Below, piece by piece: positions 15,869 through 23,860 of a DNA stretch of 35,873 nt (positions are counted from its first letter, which is position 1; every line of letters begins with the position of its first letter). A program made the position numbers and the translations under genes. The stretch is taken from assembly GCA_037968895.1 (NCBI GenBank), contig JBBKWJ010000038.1, forward strand, positions 1-35,873, written 5' to 3'. Under the pieces are notes generated by a model that saw only the letters and a list, made by a program, of their open reading frames with translations, was not told where the DNA came from and ran no database searches. The DNA is from JBBKWJ01 sp037968895. Lineage in GTDB: Bacteria; Actinomycetota; Acidimicrobiia; Acidimicrobiales; SZUA-35.

Positions 15869-17178
15869 AACGCTCGATAGAACGGCGTATCTGGCAACAC
15901 GATCTTGCTAGGCGCTCCAGAGGTCGCAGTAGCGAGGTGCAGAAGGAAGCTTCCGACTCCGGCCGCTCCCTGCATATAACCAGTTTGTGACTCAACAAAA
16001 CGGTCTCGGTTTCGGTGCTCCGCGGTGCTCCATGAATTGCCAAGCGAGCTGTCGGCTTGACCTAGGACGTAGTCACCGACCCGTTCGGCGTAACGCAGGT
16101 ACGACTCGTCGCCGGTCGCGTCATACAGGAAAAGCGCATAGTCACCGATGCCAGCGTCACCGCAGCATTGTCCCACGTTCTGCCACAACCCCTCAGTGCG
16201 AGTTTCGGGCGCACCGGTGCTCTTCAAGCCAAGGAAGTTCTCCTTCAGCCAGTCGAGGTAGACATCATCCTTGGTGAGCGCATGCATGAGGTACATGAAC
16301 CGTCCGGTTCCGGGAGGACCGTGGCATACGCCAAGGTAAAAGAGACTGGCCGGCTGCTCTTCTTCGTTATGGCACACGAGCACGCCTTCGTCTTGCGACG
16401 ATGAGCGTGACATTACGTACTGGGCACCAGCTTTGGCTGCGTCAAGGTATCGATCGTCACCGGTAGCTGAGTACAGGTCAGCGAGGAAGTAGCCGACACC
16501 GGCTGCGCCGTGTGCGAAGTTTGGTGCCGTGAAGGGGAATGGCATTTCGGCCATCATCAACCAGCGGAGTCCGCCGTCGACTTCTTCGGCGATCTCGAGA
16601 AGCCGATCGCCCGCACGCGTCGCCAACGACAATGAATCAAGCAGACCCTCACGGTGGGCATAGAGCAGCACGAGGCCGACTCCAGCCGCTCCGATCGAGA
16701 GGTCGACAACCTCGCCTTTGCCCTTGATACCGGTGATGTCAGAGAAAGGAATGTCTTCGATCCACGCCGCGCCAGCGCCAACTTCAGACGATTGCGCCTC
16801 AATCTGGCCGAGCAAGGCAACTGCACCATCTTTGAAGGCTGAGTCACCCGTCGCCTTCCACAGCTCGGAAAGGACAATGACGTAGCCAGGCCAGCCGGAA
16901 TAGATCCCGACCGTGAGGTGCTCTGAACGATCGATTTTCTCGCCCAATGACGACAGAAGAGAAGTGCCGGCCGCCTTAGCGGTGTCAAGATAGCGCTGTT
17001 CACCTGTTGCTCGATGCAGCTCCAGATAGAACAGCACGATACCGGCAGACCCGTGGTACAGAGTCGAGGCTGGCTCACCTTCTGGCACCCGGCGCCAGGT
17101 GATGCCGCTGTCAGTGACCAGCTGCTGCGCATCAAGGAAGTCGGTGACGGCAAGGGCACCTGCTCGGTATGTGTTCAT
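15865..17178 (-). CDS. LanC-like protein (lanthionine synthetase C fold) with Cys-Cys-Cys zinc site
   Basis: A 437-residue alpha/alpha-toroid of the lanthionine-cyclase/LanCL superfamily. Seven Gly-rich repeat motifs are visible: YHGSAGI (41), SGWPGY (94), GAAGVG (163), AHGAAGVG (222), CHGPPGTG (285), CCGDAGIG (338) and QGAAGVG (403). Aligned with LanC, the catalytic His is His223. The zinc ligands become Cys285, Cys338 and Cys339, because the usual CHG of the sixth repeat is CCG. I recall such a three-Cys site in ProcM-type cyclases. No dehydratase (LanB/LanM/LanKC) or precursor-peptide gene is near. Its ATG shares one base with the stop of the upstream cystathionine gamma-synthase/lyase gene (TGATG), so translation is coupled. 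Activity could be thiol addition to dehydroamino acids; the substrate is inference. No signal peptide. Confidence 0.87.
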   Translation of the reverse strand: MNTYRAGALAVTDFLDAQQLVTDSGITWRRVPEGEPASTLYHGSAGIVLFYLELHRATGEQRYLDTAKAAGTSLLSSLGEKIDRSEHLTVGIYSGWPGYVIVLSELWKATGDSAFKDGAVALLGQIEAQSSEVGAGAAWIEDIPFSDITGIKGKGEVVDLSIGAAGVGLVLLYAHREGLLDSLSLATRAGDRLLEIAEEVDGGLRWLMMAEMPFPFTAPNFAHGAAGVGYFLADLYSATGDDRYLDAAKAGAQYVMSRSSSQDEGVLVCHNEEEQPASLFYLGVCHGPPGTGRFMYLMHALTKDDVYLDWLKENFLGLKSTGAPETRTEGLWQNVGQCCGDAGIGDYALFLYDATGDESYLRYAERVGDYVLGQADSSLGNSWSTAEHRNRDRFVESQTGYMQGAAGVGSFLLHLATATSGAPSKIVLPDTPFYRAF

Positions 17179-18347
17179 CAGGCGACAGAATCGAGGGCTG
17201 TCGTGAGGTCGGCCTCAAGGTCGGCCAGAGTCTCGATGCCAACCGAGAGACGGATCAGATCATCTGGTACCTGTAGCGGTGATCCTTCTACAGAGGCGTG
17301 GGTCATCACGCCTGGATGCTCGATGAGCGACTCAACGGCGCCAAGTGACTCCGCCAACGTGAAGACTTCAGTCGCCGAGGTCAGTCGCATCGCTGCGTCG
17401 CGTCCAGCAGCAACACGGAACGAGATCATCCCACCGAACCGCTTCATCTGCTTCGCTGCGGCCTCGTGCCCTGGCGTTGATGCCAACCCTGGATACAGCA
17501 CCGTCGACACCGCATCGTGCTGGGTGAGCAGTTCGACGAGTGCCTCTGCGTTGTCGCATTGGCGGTCCATACGGACGGCCAGCGTTTTAATGCCACGAAG
17601 CGTGAGATACGCGTCCATAGGGCCAGGCACTGCACCCGCTCCGTTCTGCATGAACGCAAACTGGTCACGCAGGTCAATGCTGTTGGTCGCAATAAACCCG
17701 CCGACCACGTCCGAGTGTCCCCCAAGGTACTTCGTAGTCGAATGCACCACGATGTCAGCGCCGAGGCTGAGCGGTTGCTGCAGGTAAGGGGTGGCAAACG
17801 TATTGTCGACGACGCAGATGCCGCCGTTGGCGTGCGCAACGTCAGCAACGGCCTGAATGTCGACTGCAGTCAGAAGCGGATTTGTCGGCGTTTCAAGCCA
17901 CACCAGTTTGGTCGCCGGCGTCCACGCAGCGGCGAGCGCCGCCGGGTCGGTGAGGTCGACCGTTGAGAAGGTGATTCCCATTGGGGCGATGACTCGTGCA
18001 ATCAATCGGTATGTGCCGCCGTATGCATCGTTTCCAAGAACGAGATGGTCTCCCGGACGCAGGCCGCGCAACACAGTGTCGGAAGCAGCCATACCGCTCG
18101 CGAACGCGAGGCCGTGTTCGGCACCCTCAAGAGCAGCGAGGTTTGCCTCTAACGCAGAACGCGTCGGGTTTCCCGTCCGCGAGTATTCGTATCCCCTGTG
18201 CTCCCCTGGTGCGGGCTGAGCAAAGGTTGTCGCCATGCTTATCGGCGTAACTACTGCTCCGCTCGTTGGATCGTGGGGCTGTCCCGCCCGGATGGCCCTC
18301 GTTTCGAAGCCATACGCGTGTGAGTCGAGAAATTTGTCATCAGCCAT
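17178..18347 (-). CDS. metB: Cystathionine gamma-synthase/gamma-lyase (Cys/Met metabolism PLP enzyme)
   Basis: A 389-residue PLP enzyme of the Cys/Met metabolism family. The Schiff-base Lys is Lys196 in HSTTKYLGGHSD; EYSRTGNPTR (54-63) and ASGMAA (83-88) bind cofactor and substrate. Members make cystathionine from an activated homoserine and cysteine, or split cystathionine to cysteine, 2-oxobutyrate and ammonia; the sequence alone does not separate synthase from lyase. Actinobacterial relatives beside CBS (the Rv1079/Rv1077 arrangement of M. tuberculosis, from memory) favour a reverse-transsulfuration role. The start overlaps the end of CBS by 8 nt and the stop overlaps the LanC-like start by 1 nt, so the three genes form a tight operon. 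Confidence 0.92.
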   Translation of the reverse strand: MADDKFLDSHAYGFETRAIRAGQPHDPTSGAVVTPISMATTFAQPAPGEHRGYEYSRTGNPTRSALEANLAALEGAEHGLAFASGMAASDTVLRGLRPGDHLVLGNDAYGGTYRLIARVIAPMGITFSTVDLTDPAALAAAWTPATKLVWLETPTNPLLTAVDIQAVADVAHANGGICVVDNTFATPYLQQPLSLGADIVVHSTTKYLGGHSDVVGGFIATNSIDLRDQFAFMQNGAGAVPGPMDAYLTLRGIKTLAVRMDRQCDNAEALVELLTQHDAVSTVLYPGLASTPGHEAAAKQMKRFGGMISFRVAAGRDAAMRLTSATEVFTLAESLGAVESLIEHPGVMTHASVEGSPLQVPDDLIRLSVGIETLADLEADLTTALDSVA

Positions 18348-19725
18348 GATCTGCTCCCGAAAGATTCTCTGAAGAAAGGTAGGCCAGCACGTCGGTGCGA
18401 GTAATCACGGCCCGAGGGCGACCGCCGTCGAGCACCAACAATGCGGGCGCTCGATCGAGGAGCCGTACCGCCAGTTCGACGTTTTGGCCAATGCCGATTG
18501 TTGGCAGCTTTGCGCTCATGACATCGTCGACAAGTCGATCAAGCACGCCGTCGGCGTCGAATGCCAACTCCATCAGTCTCAGCTCGTCGATCGAGCCCAT
18601 CACTTCAGCAGTTGCAAGTGGCATCTCGCCTTTTGCCACTACAAGCTGGCTCAGACCGTGGCTGCGCATCAGGTCGACGGCTTTCCGGGCCGAATCTGTC
18701 GGCTCGACGTAGACGAGTGGAGGGATCTCGTCGTCACGGTGCTTCAGAACCTCGCCAATGTTGTGACCGTCGGTTGAGATGAAGCCAAACGACGCCATCC
18801 AATCGTCGTCAAACACCGTCGACAAGTAGCCTCGGCCGCTATCGGGGATCAACACCACTATGAGATCATCTGGCGAAGCGGTCTCTGCGACCTTTAGGGC
18901 AACGCCAACAGCCGTACCGCCCGAACCGCCGATCAGAATTCCTTCTTCCTGAGTGACCTTTCTGGCCATAAGGAACGAGTCTTGGTCGCTGATTGCGATC
19001 GTCTCGTCGACTACGTCGGCGTGGTATGTGGTTGGCCAGAAGTCTTCGCCAACGCCTTCAACCAGATAAGGGCGGCCTGACCCTCCCGAGTACACCGATC
19101 CCTCAGGGTCGGCGGCGATGACCTTGATGTCTGGATTCTGTTCTTTGAGGTATCGACCGACGCCGCTGATGGTGCCACCGGTGCCAGCTCCTGTGACAAA
19201 GTGGGTGATCTTGCCATCGGTCTGTCGCCAGATCTCAGGTCCAGTCGAGGTGTAATGTGCCTCGGGGTTAGCCTGATTGTCGTATTGATTGGGACGGAAC
19301 GCCCCTGGAGTTTCTTTGACAAGGCGCTCGGCCGTTGAGTAGTAGGACGCCGGGTCCTCAGGAGCGACGGCGACGGAGCACACTACAACCTCGGCCCCGT
19401 AGGCCCGTAGCAGTTCAACCTTCTCTTTACCGACCTTGTCGGTGACCACAAAGATGCACTTGTAGCCGCGCTGGGCCGCGACAATGGCGAGACCGACGCC
19501 GGTGTTGCCTGAGGTCGGCTCGATGATTGTGCCGCCCGGTTTCAGCAAGCCCGCAGCCTCAGCTGCATCTATCATCGTGACGGCAGCACGGTCTTTGCTG
19601 CTGCCGCCAGGGTTTGTTGTTTCGAGCTTGGCCACAACGCGACCTGGAAGTCCAGCTGAGATGCGTGGCAGGTCGACTAGCGGAGTATTCCCAATGAGCT
19701 CAAGTGCGGAAGACGCGATTTCCAT
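18340..19725 (-). CDS. cbs: Cystathionine beta-synthase with C-terminal CBS-domain pair
   Basis: A 461-residue PLP enzyme closely resembling mycobacterial Cbs (Rv1077) as I remember it. The catalytic domain (about 1-310) has Lys44 in NPGGSSKDRAA, phosphate-loop TSGNTG (71-76) and GAGTGGTISG. Residues about 325-455 form two CBS motifs (IGEVLKHRDDEIPPLVYVEP... and VMSAKLPTIGIGQ...VITRTDVLAYL), which bind adenosyl ligands in other CBS proteins. It condenses serine with homocysteine to cystathionine; side reactions of this family make lanthionine from cysteine and serine. An AGGAA-type ribosome site precedes ATG 19725. First gene of the overlapping CBS-MetB-LanC-like unit; the thiolase stop is 78 bp upstream. 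Confidence 0.93.
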   Translation of the reverse strand: MEIASSALELIGNTPLVDLPRISAGLPGRVVAKLETTNPGGSSKDRAAVTMIDAAEAAGLLKPGGTIIEPTSGNTGVGLAIVAAQRGYKCIFVVTDKVGKEKVELLRAYGAEVVVCSVAVAPEDPASYYSTAERLVKETPGAFRPNQYDNQANPEAHYTSTGPEIWRQTDGKITHFVTGAGTGGTISGVGRYLKEQNPDIKVIAADPEGSVYSGGSGRPYLVEGVGEDFWPTTYHADVVDETIAISDQDSFLMARKVTQEEGILIGGSGGTAVGVALKVAETASPDDLIVVLIPDSGRGYLSTVFDDDWMASFGFISTDGHNIGEVLKHRDDEIPPLVYVEPTDSARKAVDLMRSHGLSQLVVAKGEMPLATAEVMGSIDELRLMELAFDADGVLDRLVDDVMSAKLPTIGIGQNVELAVRLLDRAPALLVLDGGRPRAVITRTDVLAYLSSENLSGADHG

Positions 19726-19803
19726 CTGGTTCCTGTCCGTTGGTCTAGATATGGCAGCGATTGTGAATCACCATATGCGAACAGGAACCGTTCTGGAGAG
19801 CGT

Positions 19804-20976
19804 CTAGTAGATCTCGAAGAGGCCTGCGGCGCCTTGACCGCCGCCGATGCACATGGTGACAACGCCGTACTTGGCGCCACGACGCTTGCCTTCTTGCAGC
19901 AAGTGACCTGCGCAACGCGTGCCCGTCATACCAAAGGGGTGACCGATCGAAATCGAGCCGCCGTTGACGTTGTACTTCTCGGGGTCGATTCCGAGCGTGT
20001 CGCGGGAGTAGAGGCACTGAGATGCGAACGCTTCGTTGAGCTCCCACAGATCGATGTCGTCAACGGTCAGACCATGGCGAGCGAGTAGACGGGGCACAGC
20101 GTAGATAGGACCGATGCCCATCTCATCGGGCTCGCAGCCTGCAGTTGCGAATCCCTTGAATGCGCCGAGTGGCTCTAGGCCCTGACGCTCGGCCTCGGCG
20201 GCCTCCATCATCACGAGGGCTGCGGCGCCATCAGAAAGCTGGCTTGCGTTACCCGCAGTGACGTAGTTGCCTTCGCCCCGTACCGGCTGCAGCTTGGCCA
20301 GTCCTGAGAGTTCGGTGCCAGGACGATTGCATTCGTCGCGGTCAACCACGTAGTCGACGATGGTCTCTTCTTTGGTTTCGCGATCGACAAGCTTCATCTT
20401 GGTTGCCATTGGCACGATCTCGTCTTCAAAAAGGCCGTTTTCCTGGGCCAGAGCGGTACGTCGCTGCGATTCGACGGAGTACTCATCTTGATAGTCACGC
20501 GACACGTTGTAGCGCTCGGCGACGATGTCGGCCGTTTCGATCATGGCCATGTAGACCGCTGGGTACATCTCGGAGAGGGCGGGGTCCATGTTTGCTGAGC
20601 CGCCCATGCCGGGGTTAGGCATTGAAATTGACTCAACGCCACCAGCGACGATTACGTCAACGCCGTCTTGCTTGATCGCGTTGGCTGCAAGGGCGACCGA
20701 GTTGAGCCCGGATGCGCAATGGCGCTGGATTGTGGCGCCCGCGGTTGTGGTTGGGAGCCCGCCGAGCAAACCTGCGAGACGGGCTAGGTTGCCCGCGCCG
20801 TGGGCGCCATTGCCGAGATAGAAGTCCTCGATCTTGGCCGGGTCAACACCAGACTTTTCGACTGCGTGCTTCACCGCATGGGCAGCCATTGACATTGCCG
20901 GCGTGATATTGAATCCACCACGGCCGGACTTGGCAAGCCCAGTACGGGCGTAGGAAACGATGACAGCTTCGCGCAT
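19804..20976 (-). CDS. Thiolase (acetyl-CoA acyltransferase)
   Basis: A 390-residue degradative-type thiolase with nucleophile Cys87 (QRHCASG), His346 (SIGHPFGMTG) and Cys376 (TMCIGGGQG), plus NEAFASQ. It would release acetyl-CoA (or propionyl-CoA) from 3-ketoacyl-CoA. It differs clearly from the thiolase at 7.6 kb (RHCASG versus RFCGSG), so the two are separate paralogues. GGAG lies 10 nt before ATG 20976. It precedes CBS on the same strand with 78 bp between and no clear terminator, so read-through is possible but no functional link is implied. Confidence 0.93.
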   Translation of the reverse strand: MREAVIVSYARTGLAKSGRGGFNITPAMSMAAHAVKHAVEKSGVDPAKIEDFYLGNGAHGAGNLARLAGLLGGLPTTTAGATIQRHCASGLNSVALAANAIKQDGVDVIVAGGVESISMPNPGMGGSANMDPALSEMYPAVYMAMIETADIVAERYNVSRDYQDEYSVESQRRTALAQENGLFEDEIVPMATKMKLVDRETKEETIVDYVVDRDECNRPGTELSGLAKLQPVRGEGNYVTAGNASQLSDGAAALVMMEAAEAERQGLEPLGAFKGFATAGCEPDEMGIGPIYAVPRLLARHGLTVDDIDLWELNEAFASQCLYSRDTLGIDPEKYNVNGGSISIGHPFGMTGTRCAGHLLQEGKRRGAKYGVVTMCIGGGQGAAGLFEIY

Positions 20977-21068
20977 GTTCGAAAACTCCGACTTCAGAAT
21001 TGGTTTGTAGGTCCTCTATTCCTAGTCCAACCTCCGCCAAAGAACCATAACTGGAGCTCCCGATTTCT

Positions 21069-21947
21069 TCAGACCGGACGATCGCCCTTGACTGTGACCC
21101 GTCTCATACGGCGTCGCTGACCGGCGTAATCATGCAGCGCATAGTGCTGCACGCTGCGGTTGTCCCACATGGCAAGGGTGCCCGGCTCCCACCGAACGCG
21201 GCAGGTGAAGCGCTCCTTCACTGCATGGGCGTAGAGCATTTCGAGCAACGCCGATGACTCATACGGACGAAGTGAGCGGATACGAATGGTGAAGGCTCGG
21301 TTGACGTAGATCGACTTCAGTCCAGATTCGGGGTGGGTCCGGATGACAGGATGCTCAACTGTGTCATATGCCGCCGTTTGATTCTTTGTCTTCATGGCTT
21401 TGGAGAGGGTCGACTTCCCGCCCGCTCCATATTGAGGTTCGGCCGAGTGAACGGCAACAAGACCTTCGAGCATCACTTTCATGCGGTCGCTCAACGCGTC
21501 GTACGCCTTCGTTTGGCTCGCGAAGAGGGTGTCGCCGCCGAAGGGTGGCACCTCAAGCGCATACAGGATCGACCCAAGATCAGGCTCGGGCAGGAACGTA
21601 AGGTCGGTATGCCAGCCACCACCGAAGTTGGCCTGATCGTCGGGCTCGGTCACGACATCAAGAAGACGGGGATCAGCGAGCGAACCTTCGACGAACGGAT
21701 GGACGTCGAGTTCGCCGAACTGTTCGCCAAACGAGATCTGCTGCTCGCCTGTTAGCTCCTGGTTGCGGAACACCAGCACCTGATGCTCGACGAACAAATC
21801 TCTGACTGCGGCTCTGACGTCATCGGTAAAGGGCAACGCCAGATCGAGTCCTGATACCTCAGCTCCCACCGCCCCCGCAATAGGAACCGCTTCGATCAAC
21901 GCTGAGCGAATACTGCACATATGGCCTCCAGATCCTAAGAAACTCAT
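21069..21947 (-). CDS. TauD/TfdA-family Fe(II)/2-oxoglutarate dioxygenase
   Basis: About 292 residues. The iron-binding triad is His113-x-Asp115 (GGWHTDLTF) with a distal His268 (NRSVQHYA), and C-terminal arginines (GQRRRMRRV) fit 2-oxoglutarate binding. LVFRNQELTGEQQISFGEQFGEL and PPFGGDTLFAS are typical of the TauD/TfdA family, which hydroxylates small acids such as taurine, alkyl sulfates or aryloxyacetates. Two starts are possible: ATG 21947 with GGAG 7 nt upstream, or ATG 21920 with GGAGG 4 nt upstream (283 residues). No sulfonate transporter is nearby, so taurine specificity is not claimed. It is divergent from the hypothetical gene at 22016. Confidence 0.9.
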   Translation of the reverse strand: MSFLGSGGHMCSIRSALIEAVPIAGAVGAEVSGLDLALPFTDDVRAAVRDLFVEHQVLVFRNQELTGEQQISFGEQFGELDVHPFVEGSLADPRLLDVVTEPDDQANFGGGWHTDLTFLPEPDLGSILYALEVPPFGGDTLFASQTKAYDALSDRMKVMLEGLVAVHSAEPQYGAGGKSTLSKAMKTKNQTAAYDTVEHPVIRTHPESGLKSIYVNRAFTIRIRSLRPYESSALLEMLYAHAVKERFTCRVRWEPGTLAMWDNRSVQHYALHDYAGQRRRMRRVTVKGDRPV

Positions 21948-22015
21948 CGTCTCACTCCCCCGAGATCATGTCGAGTTGATCTACTGTTGCTCAATGGCAG
22001 GGCGGAGGGATCTTT

Positions 22016-22630
22016 ATGTCTTTTCTAAGCGATTTAACATCGGCCAGCAATCAGCGACGACAGGTCGCGGAGCTCATGCCGCTGCTTGGCTTCGGTGTGA
22101 TGATCCCGTCCGACGAGACCCATCGCCCCATTAGAGCGGCCTGGTATGGCGGAAACTGGCAAGGACGACATGCGGTGGCAACGGTGATGAGGCGCCAATT
22201 TCGGATCGGCCCGGGCGCTGATATGAGCAGTCGGCGCGACAACGTCGTATGCCTGCAGCTTACGATTGAACCTTCGCTGCGACGTTCGATCGGCTTCGGT
22301 GTGTCAAAGCCACTCGGCAAATCGTCACCAACAACGGTGGCCGAGGCCTTTCCCCCTGACCATGCGGCCTATGGCTTTCATCCGCAGGTCAAGGAGGCCT
22401 TCGTCGCTCTCGTGCAACCCAAACATCGTCGTCGTCCCGGCCCTCAGCTCCGCATTACTGATCGGCAGACGCTCAACGACTATTTGCCAACCACAATCCA
22501 TCCAAACGCCCTTTCGCTTGTCATGCGTGAGGTTCCGATCGAGGCGGACATCGCACAAGAAGCCCGCTTCGCACTCGACAACATGTCGTGGCTCGCGACG
22601 ATCCTCGAGCAAACCGAGATGCCTGGCTAA
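22016..22630 (+). CDS. Hypothetical protein, 204 residues, unrecognised
   Basis: A protein I do not recognise. A GGAGGG ribosome site 7 nt before ATG 22016 and codon use like its neighbours support it as real. It is basic and soluble-looking, with no membrane segment or signal peptide. It contains a MLPLLGFG-like hydrophobic start (LMPLLGFGVMIPSDE), a Trp/Tyr-rich AAWYGGNWQGRHAV segment, an Arg-rich stretch around 135-145 (PKHRRRPGPQLR) and an acidic helical C-terminus ending in NMSWLATILEQTEMPG. It is divergent from the TauD-type gene (68 bp) and convergent with the P450, sharing a 4-bp stop overlap at 22627-22630. Confidence 0.65.
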   Translation: MSFLSDLTSASNQRRQVAELMPLLGFGVMIPSDETHRPIRAAWYGGNWQGRHAVATVMRRQFRIGPGADMSSRRDNVVCLQLTIEPSLRRSIGFGVSKPLGKSSPTTVAEAFPPDHAAYGFHPQVKEAFVALVQPKHRRRPGPQLRITDRQTLNDYLPTTIHPNALSLVMREVPIEADIAQEARFALDNMSWLATILEQTEMPG

Positions 22631-23784
22631 TCGACTGCCACCACGAGTCGTCGCGGACCGCGGAACTCAAACCCAAGGAGCTCAACGTTGTCGACGGCCA
22701 GACGAATCTTGGGAAAGCGCTCGAAAAGGCGCTCGACTCCAACCCGTATCTCCTGGCGGCCTAGCCATTCGCCGAGGCACCGGTGCGCGCCGAGCGCAAA
22801 GGCCGCATGTGTGCCCTCGCGTCGATCGAGGTCAATCTCAAACGGCTGCGTCCAATGGTCCTCATCAACGTTGACCGAACGAAGCACACCAGCCACCATC
22901 GAACCAGCGGGAATCGTGACCCCTCTGATCTCAACGTCAGCGGTCGTCTGTCGAGTCACAGTGCCAACTGGGCTGTAGATCCGCATCGTCTCTTCAATAA
23001 GCCGGCGGAGTTTGTTTGGCTCGGCCTCGATGCGCTCACGCAAATCGGGCCTGGTCAACAAGACCATGGTCACCAGGCCGATGCCATCCCGAGGCTCATT
23101 GATGCCACCGGAAATCATTAGTCGAACGTTGTTGACGATCTCTTCCGGCGTTGCCCCCGCCCTGACGAACGACGCGATAGCCGAATCATCATCGTCGCCC
23201 GCCGCGATCTTCTCGCCGATTGCGTCTCCGAGCTCTGCCTTGGCCGCAGCGCCCTTGGCCGTCAGCGCCGGATCATCTTCGAAGTTGGCCAGATCGGCAC
23301 ATAGGCCTTCACACCACGACCACATCCGGTCGAGTCCGTGATGATCTAGTCCGAGCACGGTGGCCAGGCTGCCAGCAGCAAGCGGCTGGGCATATGCAGT
23401 CATCACGTCGAACGTCGGCTCGTCGATCATCTCAAGGATGTTGTCGGCCAGAGCAGCCAATTCACCAGCAACGAAAGGTCCGCTCCGGCCGCTGGCCCGA
23501 AATGGCGGCTGCAACATCGTATGCAGCCGGGTGTGCTCGGGTGGATCTGTCGTCAGCATGTTTGGTCCGAGCGCTCTGGCCAAAAACGATGGGTCTGTCG
23601 ATGCAGAAAATAGCAAGGGATTGCCCTCGATGAAGTCGACGTCGTCCCACTTCGTGACAAGCCACATGTCGAGCGCCTCAACAAAACACACTGGCTCTTC
23701 GTTGCGGAGGCGCTCCAGAATCGGATCAGGCTCGTTCTCCAGATCAGCGAGACGAATCGATTGGCCAAGCGAGGGCGTTCCCAT
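22627..23784 (-). CDS. Cytochrome P450 with variant oxygen-activation motif
   Basis: A 385-residue bacterial class I-type P450. The heme-binding loop is FALGAHRCLG with ligand Cys336, and the K-helix ExxR is Glu265-Arg268. In the I-helix the canonical [AG]Gx[DE]T is GGINEPRD (226-233): the acid remains (Glu230) but the oxygen-activating Thr is Pro231. There is no N-terminal membrane anchor, so it is soluble and needs a ferredoxin/reductase not found here. A TAACGT box lies 6 nt before the ATG, suggesting leaderless transcription. It is divergent from the zinc alcohol dehydrogenase (76 bp). Substrate unknown; the lipid context suggests a fatty acid, terpene or steroid. Confidence 0.93.
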   Translation of the reverse strand: MGTPSLGQSIRLADLENEPDPILERLRNEEPVCFVEALDMWLVTKWDDVDFIEGNPLLFSASTDPSFLARALGPNMLTTDPPEHTRLHTMLQPPFRASGRSGPFVAGELAALADNILEMIDEPTFDVMTAYAQPLAAGSLATVLGLDHHGLDRMWSWCEGLCADLANFEDDPALTAKGAAAKAELGDAIGEKIAAGDDDDSAIASFVRAGATPEEIVNNVRLMISGGINEPRDGIGLVTMVLLTRPDLRERIEAEPNKLRRLIEETMRIYSPVGTVTRQTTADVEIRGVTIPAGSMVAGVLRSVNVDEDHWTQPFEIDLDRREGTHAAFALGAHRCLGEWLGRQEIRVGVERLFERFPKIRLAVDNVELLGFEFRGPRRLVVAVD

Positions 23785-23790
23785 TCGCGC

Positions 23791-23796
23791 ACGTTA
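23791..23796 (-). promoter_or_regulatory. -10-like box of a probable leaderless promoter (P450 gene)
   Basis: On the minus strand TAACGT ends 6 nt before the P450 ATG, with no ribosome site between. No convincing -35 is seen at 16-18 bp. Confidence 0.3.
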
Positions 23797-23860
23797 GCAG
23801 TTCGGTCGTAAGGCAAAGGATGTGCGAGGCTACGACGGATCGCATTTCGAAAGGCACGCC

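Noticed and set aside
15865..17178. Full lanthipeptide biosynthetic cluster around the LanC-like gene
   Set aside because: No LanB/LanM/LanKC dehydratase, short Ser/Thr/Cys-rich precursor or peptide exporter was seen within the window on either strand, so a classical cluster is not supported.
17014..17787. 257-codon plus-strand open frame opposite the metB/LanC-like junction
   Set aside because: It is a shadow of two well-supported minus-strand genes, with no domain and a biased Ser/Arg/Pro composition.
21069..21947. Assigning the TauD/TfdA protein as taurine dioxygenase
   Set aside because: Iron ligands are present but no tauABC or sulfonate genes are adjacent, and the family covers many substrates.
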